Positions 1 to 6,754 of a stretch of 7,084 bases of DNA are shown here, one piece after another; the first letter of the stretch is position 1; each line of letters begins with the position of its first letter. This stretch comes from Gammaproteobacteria bacterium (GTDB taxonomy: Bacteria > Pseudomonadota > Gammaproteobacteria > Burkholderiales > Burkholderiaceae_C), in assembly GCA_030054245.1 (NCBI GenBank), contig JASGCH010000065.1, forward strand, positions 1 to 7,084, written 5' to 3'. The notes beneath the pieces were generated by a model, which had not been told where the DNA came from, searched no databases, and saw only the letters and a list, made by a program, of their open reading frames with translations. The translations under genes were made by a program, and so were the position numbers.

Positions 1-2
1 CG

Positions 3-200
3 ACCGATTCAACGAGGTCTCCGATCCAAAACTGTACGACCTATACTTTGTCTAGTGGGATTATCAATGGTACAGAACCGGCAACCCAATTGAATTATAA
101 TAAATTAATATTTGCTGGCGATTATTATCCAACCCCTGCGGTGCATCGCTACTGGGGGCAGACCGTGTATGACTTTATGCGCAGTTTAGGTGGATGGTGA
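3..200 (+). CDS. C-terminal fragment of an unrecognised protein (5' end outside window)
   Basis: The frame is open from base 3 to a TGA at 198-200 and gives 65 residues of C-terminus; the start lies upstream of the window. The fragment is rich in Thr, Tyr and Asn and has the stretch LIFAGDYYPTPAVHRYWGQ followed by TVYDFMRSLGGW and the stop. I do not recognise the family. Two weak resemblances are the 'FAGDY' element near the C-terminus of FAD-dependent amine oxidases, and the 'DAHYYAGVVYDYYK'-type helix of M4 metallopeptidases; neither is supported by any catalytic motif in the visible part. If the M4 idea were right, the protein would be truncated, because no continuation appears in any frame after 200. 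The open frame is the only evidence for coding, so the call that a gene ends here is moderate and its function is unknown. Confidence 0.5.
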   Translation, partial: TDSTRSPIQNCTTYTLSSGIINGTEPATQLNYNKLIFAGDYYPTPAVHRYWGQTVYDFMRSLGGW

Positions 201-285
201 GCCTCGCTTTCATTTTTGCAAGTTACAAGATTTACTCGGTAAATTCATCACTCCAACAAGACCTTTGTACAAGCATGAGTTACCC

Positions 286-362
286 AATTTACAAGGCTGG
301 AGTTCGCATCCAACTAGGTTTATCTGGGGTGAACCACATAACGCAGTAATTTGATAGTGCAG
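286..362 (+). repeat. Dispersed intergenic repeat, copy A (two blocks)
   Basis: Block 1 (286-314) aligns with copy B (6270-6298) and copy C (4682-4707). The shared core is ATTTACAAGG or AATTACAAGG, then TGGAGTTCGC and a CCAAC-like end, with small indels. Block 2 (336-362) aligns with 6370-6396 at 23 of 27 positions, including a 16-bp exact match. The two blocks begin 50 bp apart here and 100 bp apart in copy B. TGGA and TCCA in block 1 can form a 4-bp stem around GTTCGCA. The repeat lies just upstream of mdtA. Its function is unknown; a non-coding dispersed element is favoured because the copies differ by frame-breaking indels. Confidence 0.55.
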
Positions 363-368
363 TCTGCT

Positions 369-395
369 TTGAAACAGAGGGCGCAAGGGTATTTT
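369..395 (+). promoter_or_regulatory. Weak candidate sigma70-type promoter for mdtA
   Basis: TTGAAA (369-374) and TATTTT (390-395) are separated by 15 bp, which is shorter than the 17-bp optimum. They would start transcription roughly 20 bp before the mdtA ATG. This is a visual match only and no better pair was seen in the gap. Confidence 0.22.
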
Positions 396-424
396 CAGGG
401 TAGGTGCACACTATAGAGGGTAGC

Positions 425-1615
425 ATGAAAAAATTTTGGCGGTATCGGTGGTATCTTGGGTTCACCATCTTGGGTTTTTTAGCTTGGTGGGCTTACCATG
501 AATATGTGGAGATTGGACTAGGTAAAGTAGAGAAAGCCACCGCGCTTCCCTCTCGTATCCCCTTGGTTACTACAGAAAAAGTCGAAAAAAAAGACATACG
601 AATAATCCTCGATGTTCCTGCCGTAGTCCAACCCTTTGCTACGGTAGTGGTGCGTTCTAAAATCGATGCGCAAGTGCAAGAATTACATTTTTCTGAAGGG
701 CAAGCGGTAAAAAAAGGACAAGTCCTGGCCATGCTAGACCGCCGGGCACCCGAATTATTGTTAAAACAAGCACAGGCACAATTAGACAAAAGTTTGAGTA
801 CGCTACAACAAGCTAAAACAGATTTTAATCGTGCCCAAGCGTTGTTAAAATTAGATGCTGTAGCCCAACAACCAGTTGAAACGCTTGCTACCACGGTGAA
901 ACAATTAGAAGCTAGTGTGCAAAGTGATACCAGTGCACTAGACATGGCTAAGTTACAATTGTCTTATACAACAGTAGAAGCTCCTATATCAGGGACGCTA
1001 GGTTTGCGCCAAGTAGAAGTGGGCCAAATGGCAAAATCTACAGATGTCAATGGCATCGTGACTATTAACCAATCACAAGCACTACAACTTATTTTTGCGT
1101 TACCAGATCGTTATGCCACTTTAATAAAGAATAAATTAGCTTCTAATGAAAAAATACCAGTTTTAGTCCTAGGCGAAGGCGAAAAACCCAATATAATCAC
1201 CAAAGGTCTCATCAACAGCCTAGACAATAGTATTGATACGACGACTGGTACTTTGCGGGTAAAGGCTCTGATCAACAATAAGGAAAATACATTTTATGCC
1301 AATCAATTTGTGCGCGTTAAAGTGATTGTAGATACTTTAAAGCAACAATTGGTTGTCCCCATGATGACCATTCAAAGGTCTCATCAAGGTGCATATATTT
1401 TGCGTTTAGACCAAGAGAATACGGCGCATATTGTGCCAGTTATTGCTAAAAACATAGAGGGACGCAGTCAAGTGATTGAGGTGCTAAAGGGCGAACTCAA
1501 AGAGGGCGATGAAATTATTAGTCGAGGAGGAGATCGAATTAGGGACAAGACGAAGGTACAAGTGCGTAATTTACCTAGTGAAAAATCCTCCACCAACGCC
1601 ACCAATACACCATGA
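425..1615 (+). CDS. mdtA: MdtA-type periplasmic adaptor (membrane fusion protein) of an RND efflux pump
   Basis: This is the periplasmic adaptor that joins an inner-membrane RND pump to an outer-membrane channel. I chose ATG 425 (396 aa) because AGAGGG (415-420) sits just upstream and the product then begins MKKFWRYRW, followed by a hydrophobic anchor at about 11-24. A GTG at 404 in the same frame would add seven residues. Residues about 68-105 are the first lipoyl half (RSKIDAQVQELHFSEGQ), about 108-180 the Gln/Ala/Leu-rich alpha-helical hairpin, and about 182-205 the second lipoyl half (VEAPISGTLGLRQVEVGQ). The beta-barrel carries SLDNSIDTTTGTLRVKA and NQFVRVKVIVDT, closely matching my recollection of E. 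coli MdtA; the C-terminal membrane-proximal domain follows. Its stop overlaps the mdtB start (ATGA). The family call is secure; the drug substrates cannot be read from the sequence. Confidence 0.9.
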   Translation: MKKFWRYRWYLGFTILGFLAWWAYHEYVEIGLGKVEKATALPSRIPLVTTEKVEKKDIRIILDVPAVVQPFATVVVRSKIDAQVQELHFSEGQAVKKGQVLAMLDRRAPELLLKQAQAQLDKSLSTLQQAKTDFNRAQALLKLDAVAQQPVETLATTVKQLEASVQSDTSALDMAKLQLSYTTVEAPISGTLGLRQVEVGQMAKSTDVNGIVTINQSQALQLIFALPDRYATLIKNKLASNEKIPVLVLGEGEKPNIITKGLINSLDNSIDTTTGTLRVKALINNKENTFYANQFVRVKVIVDTLKQQLVVPMMTIQRSHQGAYILRLDQENTAHIVPVIAKNIEGRSQVIEVLKGELKEGDEIISRGGDRIRDKTKVQVRNLPSEKSSTNATNTP

Positions 1616-4600
1616 GAGGGTCGAGTTGGTTTATTGATAGACCAGTGGCCACTACCCTATTAATGCTTGCTTTGATGCTAGGGGGGCTTTTGGCTTTCAA
1701 ACTACTGCCTTTAGCTTCTTTACCTCAGGTTGAATATCCAACCATCCAAGTGCAGACCCTCTACCCTGGTGCAAACGCAGATTTAATAGCCAATATAGTT
1801 ACTTCTCCGCTAGAAAGACAATTAGGTCAAATGCCAGGTTTAGAGCAGATGGACTCTATGAGCGATTACGGAATTGTCACCATTTCCTTGCGGTTTAGTT
1901 TTGCCATCAGCCTAGAAACGGCACAACAACAAGTGCAGGCGGCGATTTCCGCGACCAGTTTGCCAGCCGACGCCATTACGACCTACAACAAGGTAAATCC
2001 AGCGGACTTGCCGATCATGACTTTAGCGGTTAGTTCAGATTCTTTTCCATTGACGACTTTACACGATATGGTGGACAATCGTGTGTTACCCAAATTGTCT
2101 CAAGTGCGTGGTGTCGGATTGGTCAGCATTATCGGAGGTCGCAAGCCTGCGGTGCGGGTGACCGTGGATGTCTCGCGTTTGGCGGTGCATGGGCTCTCGC
2201 TGAATGATGTACGCAACAAAATTATACAAAATCACCTCACTCGTCCGAAAGGTGTTTTCGATGGTCCTTGGAAATCAACTGGTATTGACGCCAACGACCA
2301 ACTTTTGAGTGAAGACGAATTTGCACAGATTATTTTGTCCGCCAAAGATGAACGATTGCTACGATTGCAAGATGTGGCTCATATTCAAAAGGAGGCCGAA
2401 AATACTTCTTTGGTGGCTTGGGCGAATCATCAAGAAGCGATTCTTATTTCTATAATGCGTCAACCCAATAGCAATGTCATAGAAACCGTAGAGCACATTC
2501 AGAGTTTATTACCACAGTTGCGTGATACCTTGCCGTATTCTGTGGACATACGATCATTGAACGAACGCACCAAAACCATAAGAGAGGCTATATCTTCAGT
2601 GCAAAAAGAATTGCTTACCGCCATTTTATTGGTAGTTTTAGCGATGTTCATTTTTTTACGCAAGCTGTCCACGACTTTGATTCCGAGTGTGACGGTGCCT
2701 TTGTCTTTAGTAGGAACCTTCGTATTGATGTATTGGGCTGGATTTTCTATTAACAATTTGACGCTGATGGCCATGACCATTGCAACGGGCTTTGTGGTTG
2801 ATGATGCTATCGTCATGATAGAAAACATTACTCGTCATCAGGAAGCCGGCCGGTCGGTGAAGGAAGCCGCTATGAAGGGTGCCAGAGAAATTACCTTTAC
2901 CATTATTTCTTTGACCATTTCTTTATTGGCAGTATTTATCCCGGTGTTATTTTTAGGAGGATTGGTTGGACGGTTATTTCATGAATTTGCCTTAACTTTA
3001 AGCTACGCCATCCTTATTTCAGCCGTCATATCATTGTCGTTAACTCCTATGATGTGTGCCTATATGTTAAGTAGTACACAGCGAACGACGGTATTGGAGT
3101 CGCCTCATTTTTGGCATACCCTGGTTTCTCGGTACGAAAAAAGCTTGTCGATCGTGCTAAGTTTTCCAAAAACGGTTTTTGGTATTTTTCTGTTAAGCAT
3201 TGTCGCTACGGGTATATTGTTCTGGAAATTACCTAAAGGATTGTTTCCACTTCAGAACACGGGAGTTATACAGGTATTTACTCATTTTCCAGGAAGTTCT
3301 TCCTTTGCCAATGCCAAACAACAACAAGTGAAAATTAACGAAATGTTGCTACAAGTCCCCCATACGACCAGCTTGGCGTCTTCTTTAGGGGTTGATAGGC
3401 AAGGAGGATCAACCCAAATAGGCCGAATTTTAATGACGGTAGAGGATAATGCGCATACTACTTGGCAACAAACGATACAACGATACCGTAGCGTATTAGC
3501 CGAGGTACCCGGGGTTGATTCTTTTGTTTTACCGGCACGAGATTTAACTTTAGAAACCCGTTCAATTACGGCCTCCCCTTTTATTTTGCGTTTAATGGGG
3601 AATGATATACAAGCAATAGAAAAAGTCGCCCAAGCTTTGTGGCTACCATTGGGTTTACGCCCAGAGTTAAACCAGGTTCACATCGATTACCAACCCACTG
3701 GGTTGGTCGCACAAATCACCATTGACAGAGAAGCAACAGCTAGATACAAAGTCAAAGTCAGCGATATAGATGAGGTGTTGTATAACGCCATGGGGCAAAG
3801 GTCGGTGGCTTCTATTTATGCTCCAAGCAACCAGTATTCAGTTATTTTGAGTGCAAAACCTGAAAATTTTACCACCCCTGATCAACTCAAAAATCTCTAT
3901 GTAAACAATGCTGGCGGATCACTGGTTCCGCTGGCATCCATGATCGATATCAAAGAGATCAACCGCAGTAATGTGGTTCAGCGCAGAGATCAATATCCCG
4001 CCATAACCTTATCATTTAATTTATCACCCGGGTATAGTTTAAATCAAGGAGTGGAGTTAATTCAAGATGAAATTGCCAATTTACGCGTGCAGGGAAATTG
4101 GCCTTTAGGGGTGGATTATCAATTTGAAGGTGAGGCAGCGGAGTTTGTTACCACTCATACACAGACGATTTGGTTGTTGGTAGCGGCAGTTGTGGTGATG
4201 TATTTGGTATTAGGCATTTTGTATGAAAGTTATATACATCCGCTGACCATTTTATCTACACTACCATCAGCAAGTCTGGGGGGGCTAATAGCCTTATTTA
4301 TGACGCACACTCAATTGGACCTATTGTCTGTCATTGCCCTCATTTTATTGATAGGGATAGTCAAGAAGAACGGCATCATGATCGTTGATTTTGCCCTACA
4401 AGCCCAGAGAGATGAAGGACTATCTCCGAAGCAAGCGGTGATCCAAGCGTGTTGTATCAGGTTGCGCCCGATTTTAATGACTACTTTTTGTGCTTTGTTT
4501 GCCGCCATTCCTTTAGCTTGGGGTGGTTCCGCAGGAAGTGAATTGCGTCAACCTATAGGGGTTACTTTGATTGGGGGGTTGATATTAAGTCAAATTTTAA

Positions 4601-4656
4601 CGCTTTACTCTACCCCGGTGATTTACCTTATCTTGTCAAAATATAGTAAAATTTAA
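1612..4656 (+). CDS. mdtB: MdtB-type RND multidrug efflux transporter
   Basis: This is a proton-driven inner-membrane drug exporter of the hydrophobe/amphiphile RND (HAE-1) class, 1014 aa, slightly shorter than the roughly 1040 aa of E. coli MdtB. TM1 is near 10-30 (FIDRPVATTLLMLALML), followed by the first porter domain with LPQVEYPTIQV, VTSPLERQLGQMPG and KVNPADLPIMTLAV. TM2 begins near 335. The proton-relay aspartates are D397-D398 in TM4 (GFVVDDAIVMIEN), and K919 in TM10 (VKKNGIMIVDF) matches the AcrB Lys940 position. TM7 is near 523-540, with the second porter domain to about 855 and the last TM bundle to the end. No Shine-Dalgarno is visible before ATG 1612, which overlaps the mdtA stop as ATGA, so re-initiation coupling is likely. 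In E. coli MdtB works with MdtC and TolC; neither is encoded here, so this pump may be a homotrimer or use partners elsewhere. Confidence 0.93.
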   Translation: MRGSSWFIDRPVATTLLMLALMLGGLLAFKLLPLASLPQVEYPTIQVQTLYPGANADLIANIVTSPLERQLGQMPGLEQMDSMSDYGIVTISLRFSFAISLETAQQQVQAAISATSLPADAITTYNKVNPADLPIMTLAVSSDSFPLTTLHDMVDNRVLPKLSQVRGVGLVSIIGGRKPAVRVTVDVSRLAVHGLSLNDVRNKIIQNHLTRPKGVFDGPWKSTGIDANDQLLSEDEFAQIILSAKDERLLRLQDVAHIQKEAENTSLVAWANHQEAILISIMRQPNSNVIETVEHIQSLLPQLRDTLPYSVDIRSLNERTKTIREAISSVQKELLTAILLVVLAMFIFLRKLSTTLIPSVTVPLSLVGTFVLMYWAGFSINNLTLMAMTIATGFVVDDAIVMIENITRHQEAGRSVKEAAMKGAREITFTIISLTISLLAVFIPVLFLGGLVGRLFHEFALTLSYAILISAVISLSLTPMMCAYMLSSTQRTTVLESPHFWHTLVSRYEKSLSIVLSFPKTVFGIFLLSIVATGILFWKLPKGLFPLQNTGVIQVFTHFPGSSSFANAKQQQVKINEMLLQVPHTTSLASSLGVDRQGGSTQIGRILMTVEDNAHTTWQQTIQRYRSVLAEVPGVDSFVLPARDLTLETRSITASPFILRLMGNDIQAIEKVAQALWLPLGLRPELNQVHIDYQPTGLVAQITIDREATARYKVKVSDIDEVLYNAMGQRSVASIYAPSNQYSVILSAKPENFTTPDQLKNLYVNNAGGSLVPLASMIDIKEINRSNVVQRRDQYPAITLSFNLSPGYSLNQGVELIQDEIANLRVQGNWPLGVDYQFEGEAAEFVTTHTQTIWLLVAAVVVMYLVLGILYESYIHPLTILSTLPSASLGGLIALFMTHTQLDLLSVIALILLIGIVKKNGIMIVDFALQAQRDEGLSPKQAVIQACCIRLRPILMTTFCALFAAIPLAWGGSAGSELRQPIGVTLIGGLILSQILTLYSTPVIYLILSKYSKI

Positions 4657-4681
4657 GACTATTGGACAACCCAGAGCTGTT

Positions 4682-4737
4682 AATTACAAGGTGGGGTTCG
4701 CTCCCAGCAGAATTTACGAGAGGGGACATTTGCTTCC
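4682..4737 (+). repeat. Dispersed intergenic repeat, copy C (possibly two tandem units)
   Basis: Bases 4682-4707 match block 1 of copies A and B: AATTACAAGG is identical to copy B, and TGGGGTTCGCTCCCA corresponds to TGGAGTTCGCATCCA of copy A. The small stem TGGG/CCCA in C replaces TGGA/TCCA in A, an A-T to G-C double change that would preserve pairing. Upstream GAGCTGT (4674-4680) also matches GAGCTGT just before copy B. A second, weaker unit may follow at 4711-4737: it starts AATTTAC and ends TTCC, about 19 of 26 aligned positions matching copy A. Block 2 of A and B is absent. The copy lies between the mdtB stop and the terminator before thrC. Confidence 0.5.
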
Positions 4738-4763
4738 TAGTTTAAGAGGCAAAGGTCTTTTTT
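4725..4763 (+). terminator. Rho-independent terminator between mdtB and thrC, possible thrC attenuator
   Basis: GAC-A-TTTGCTTC (4725-4736) pairs with GAGGCAAA-G-GTC (4746-4757). This gives 11 base pairs, including one T-G wobble, with one A-G mismatch and a 9-nt loop, followed directly by six T residues (4758-4763). It is the clearest intrinsic terminator in the window and lies 69 bp after the mdtB stop. The T-run ends one base before the thrC Shine-Dalgarno (AAGAGAG, 4764-4770), so there is no room for a promoter between terminator and thrC. It therefore either ends the mdtAB transcript with some read-through, or works as an attenuator in the thrC leader. Confidence 0.82.
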
Positions 4764-4780
4764 AAGAGAGTCTTATCATT

Positions 4781-6184
4781 ATGCGCTACATATCTACACG
4801 AAATACAGAAAAACAGTTTGGGTTTTCTGAAGTCATTCTTAGCGGGTTGGCGTCAGATGGTGGGCTTTATATACCCACACATTACCCTAAAATTTCAAAC
4901 CATCAATTAGACCACTGGCGAGAAATCTACACGCAAGAAGGGTATGCCGAGTTGGCGTTTGCTATCGGACGCTTGTATATTGATGATATTCCCTTAGATG
5001 ATTTAAGGCAGATTTTTCGCCAAACTTATACACAAGAAATTTTTGGGCATCCGCTGATTACCCCAGTGCGTCAACTCAACTCGCACATTAGTTTGGTGGG
5101 TTTATCTGGAGGACCTACTTTATCCTTTAAAGACTTGGCTTTGCAATTTTTGGGGAATTTATTTGCCTATCATCTTCAGAAAAGAGGTTCTTATTTAACT
5201 ATTTTGGGCGCAACTTCAGGAGATACTGGCAGTGCCGCTGAGTATGCCTTGAGAGGGAAGGGCTGTTTACAAGTGGTTATGTTAAGCCCTGAAGGTCGGA
5301 TGAGCCCTTTCCAACAAAGGCAGATGTACACCTTACAAGACGCCAATGTGCATAACTTAGTTTATAAAGGTGTATTTGACGATTGCCAAGATGTGGTTAA
5401 AGCCATCAACGCGGACATTGATTTTAAACAGACCTACCACATAGGGGCGGTTAATTCTATTAATTGGGCTCGCATTTTAGCACAGGTGGTCTATTATTTT
5501 GCAAGTTACTTTCAAGTAGGCAAACCACTCAGTTATTGTGTTCCAAGCGGCAATTTTGGCAATGTTTTAGCTGGGCATATCGCTCGAGAAATGGGTTTAC
5601 CCATCCACAAACTGATTGTTGCAACCAATGAAAATGATGTGTTACACGAATTTATTTCTCAAGGGAAATATACCCCTAGATCGGCGGTCAACACCTACGC
5701 AACATCGAGCCCTTCTATGGATATATCCAAAGCCAGCAACTTCGAGAGATTGGCGTTTCAGTTATTGGATGGCGATGGACGACAAATTCAAGACATTTTT
5801 AGTCAAGGCCGGCCTGTATTAGATATTTTTAATCACAAAGCTTTTTTACGGCTCACCCAAGATTTTGCTTTTGCCAGCGGCAAAAGTACCCACGGTGAAC
5901 GCTTAAAAACCATAGAGCGGTGTTACCGAGAGCATGGGCAACTGATTGACCCACACACCGCCGACGGGGTTAGGGTTGCTGAACAGTTTATCGAAGACGG
6001 CATCCCAATGTTGGTGTTAGAGACTGCTTTGCCGGCAAAATTTAGCGATACTATCCAACAAGCTTTAGGGTTTGTTCCCGCAGATATTCTAGACGACCAA
6101 GGATTGGCACAATTGCCCCAAAAATTTTTTTCAGTGGGGTCGCAACAAGAGGTGATGCAGTATATTGCTCGTCAAAGACTTTAG
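4781..6184 (+). CDS. thrC: Threonine synthase (PLP-dependent)
   Basis: This cytoplasmic enzyme converts O-phospho-L-homoserine to L-threonine and phosphate, the last step of threonine synthesis. The product is 467 aa, the expected size of the longer proteobacterial class. It opens with MRYISTRN and ASDGGLYIP (24-32), typical of the N-terminal domain. The PLP lysine is K117 in GGPTLSFKDLA, and GATSGDTGSAAEY (143-155) and VPSGNFGN (254-261) are the conserved fold-type II PLP and phosphate-binding loops. GAVNSINWARILAQVVYY (222-239) is also characteristic. ATG 4781 is preceded by AAGAGAG at 4764-4770. No homoserine dehydrogenase or kinase gene is adjacent in the window, although hom-thrC pairs are common in betaproteobacteria. 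Expression must pass through or be set by the terminator ending at 4763. No clear terminator follows the stop. Confidence 0.95.
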   Translation: MRYISTRNTEKQFGFSEVILSGLASDGGLYIPTHYPKISNHQLDHWREIYTQEGYAELAFAIGRLYIDDIPLDDLRQIFRQTYTQEIFGHPLITPVRQLNSHISLVGLSGGPTLSFKDLALQFLGNLFAYHLQKRGSYLTILGATSGDTGSAAEYALRGKGCLQVVMLSPEGRMSPFQQRQMYTLQDANVHNLVYKGVFDDCQDVVKAINADIDFKQTYHIGAVNSINWARILAQVVYYFASYFQVGKPLSYCVPSGNFGNVLAGHIAREMGLPIHKLIVATNENDVLHEFISQGKYTPRSAVNTYATSSPSMDISKASNFERLAFQLLDGDGRQIQDIFSQGRPVLDIFNHKAFLRLTQDFAFASGKSTHGERLKTIERCYREHGQLIDPHTADGVRVAEQFIEDGIPMLVLETALPAKFSDTIQQALGFVPADILDDQGLAQLPQKFFSVGSQQEVMQYIARQRL

Positions 6185-6225
6185 GTCCTATCCAGCCACG
6201 GAAGATGGCGATTGGTTTCCTTCGC

Positions 6226-6427
6226 AAGACTGTTGCACCATCGGCTGGTGCCGCTAGGGGAGCTGTCATAATTACAAGGCTTGAGTTGCGCACAACCAGC
6301 GGAATGGGCGAAGATGTAAATGAGCTGGGAGCGGAAGCGCAATGGATAGCGCAACGAACTTAAGCACCTACATAACGCAGTAATTGGGCAGTGTAGCCGC
6401 GGCGCCAGCCGATGGTGCAACAGTCTT
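6226..6427. repeat. 202-bp segment bounded by 29-bp inverted repeats (MITE-, REPIN- or inverton-like)
   Basis: The left arm 6226-6254 and right arm 6399-6427 are reverse complements at 28 of 29 positions, separated by 144 bp. Each arm can itself fold: in the left arm GCACCA (6235-6240) and TGGTGC (6246-6251) form a perfect 6-bp stem around TCGGC, and the right arm forms the same stem with one wobble. The interior carries both blocks of dispersed repeat copy B. No target-site duplication, transposase or recombinase is visible. The left arm starts 42 bp after the thrC stop. Possible readings are a small non-autonomous mobile element, a REPIN-like pair of palindromic repeats, or an invertible segment. 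Confidence 0.65.
6270..6396 (+). repeat. Dispersed intergenic repeat, copy B (two blocks inside the inverted-repeat segment)
   Basis: Block 1 (6270-6298) contains AATTACAAGG, identical to copy C, then CTTGAGTTGCGCACAAC, matching copy A apart from one substitution, one inserted and two deleted bases. GTTG/CAAC here form a 4-bp stem around CGCA. Block 2 (6370-6396) shares a 16-bp exact match with 336-351. About 51 bp of sequence between the blocks is absent from copy A. Confidence 0.55.
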
Positions 6428-6666
6428 ATATCAGCGAAAACGACCGGCACTATGAGGATTGGCGTTATTCGCAAGGTACGGTGTTACGCGACTTGCTGGC
6501 AGGCCAACACGATTATGTCATACAACCCATTGATTTGGCTGGAAATGTGGGTGTTCCGGCCTTCATTACGGTGAATTACCAACCCCCGACCGTCTCCGCC
6601 ACAGCGATGGAGGAGACGGTCCCGGTTGGGTTAGACCTGTTTAGGGATTGGAGTTCCCTATTGTAA
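6397..6666 (+). pseudogene. Remnant of an Ig-like adhesin repeat module
   Basis: After a TAG at 6394 the frame is open to a TAA at 6664-6666. The readable part runs from about QPMVQQSY through DWRYSQGTVL, LAGQHDYVIQPIDLAGNVG and FITVNYQPP. The pattern W-x-YS, then L-x-G-x-H-x-Y-x-I, then D-x-AGN, is typical of Ig-like or cadherin-like repeats in large bacterial surface proteins. After YQPP (to about 6587) the translation enters a hairpin region and ends in unconvincing sequence. There is no Shine-Dalgarno, no signal peptide, and only one module of about 60 recognisable residues, so an isolated working gene is unlikely. The same QP-x-VQQSY start recurs at 6678-6701 in another frame. I infer a leftover piece of a multi-module adhesin, perhaps related to the gene beginning at 6923. 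Confidence 0.5.
6579..6629. other. Strong hairpin within the adhesin remnant
   Basis: GACCGTCTCC (6588-6597) and GGAGACGGTC (6612-6621) are perfect complements. Outside them CCAACC (6579-6584) pairs with GGTTGG (6624-6629) across a small 3/2 internal loop, and CC/GG (6599-6600 with 6609-6610) extends the inner end, leaving an 8-nt loop. That is about 18 base pairs. No T-run follows on either strand, so it is not a standard intrinsic terminator. Confidence 0.7.
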
Positions 6667-6673
6667 AACTACT

Positions 6674-6700
6674 GCGCCAGCCGTCGGTACAACAGTCTTA
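6674..6700 (+). repeat. Third copy of the inverted-repeat arm, direct orientation to 6402-6428
   Basis: This stretch matches 6402-6428 at 24 of 27 positions, in the same orientation and 272 bp away. Read as QP-x-VQQSY, the three differences cause one amino-acid change and one silent change. The internal stem seen in the other two arms is broken here by two mismatches. The 272-bp spacing is close to one 90-residue Ig-like module but is not a multiple of three. Confidence 0.65.
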
Positions 6701-6754
6701 TGATTATTTCCTTCCTCGTTCATGTGCAAGGGTCTTAGTTATGATGGTTTCTCT

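Noticed and set aside
291..314. tRNA T-arm-like GGAGTTCGCATCC in the repeat
   Set aside because: No acceptor, D or anticodon arms can be drawn around it, and the loop does not match TTCRANY.
190..354. Two overlapping small frames (GTG 190-354, 54 aa; ATG 194-349, 51 aa) after the first partial gene
   Set aside because: Both overlap the stop of the upstream gene, use different frames over the same bases and run across repeat copy A, which elsewhere has frame-breaking indels. An open run of about 50 codons is not rare by chance.
493..945. Minus-strand open frame of 150 aa inside mdtA, and similar shadows in mdtB and thrC
   Set aside because: They lie antisense or out of frame within strongly conserved genes and have no family motifs.
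4682..4763. T-box-like riboswitch before thrC (AAGGTGGGG then a terminator)
   Set aside because: The resemblance to the T-box core is limited to a few bases around TGG. The conserved ACCGCG part and a specifier-loop leader are not seen, and the same core occurs before mdtA and after thrC, where it is not followed by a terminator.
6205..6363. Small + strand frame of 52 aa starting MAIGFLRKTV
   Set aside because: It runs through the left inverted-repeat arm and repeat copy B, has no properly spaced Shine-Dalgarno and resembles nothing I recognise; the relatively GC-rich sequence makes stop-free runs easier.
6181..6474. Minus-strand frame of 97 aa spanning both inverted-repeat arms
   Set aside because: It is antisense to the adhesin remnant and repeats, has atypical Cys/Arg/His-rich composition and no recognisable motif.
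6588..6621. Neisserial DNA uptake sequence pair forming the hairpin
   Set aside because: GACCGTCTCC lacks the conserved CTG core common to known DUS dialects.
6226..6700. Integron attC sites flanking a gene cassette
   Set aside because: The arms contain GTTGCAC or GTTGTAC, which do not fit GTTRRRY; the outer boxes and spacing of attC are missing, and no integrase is present.
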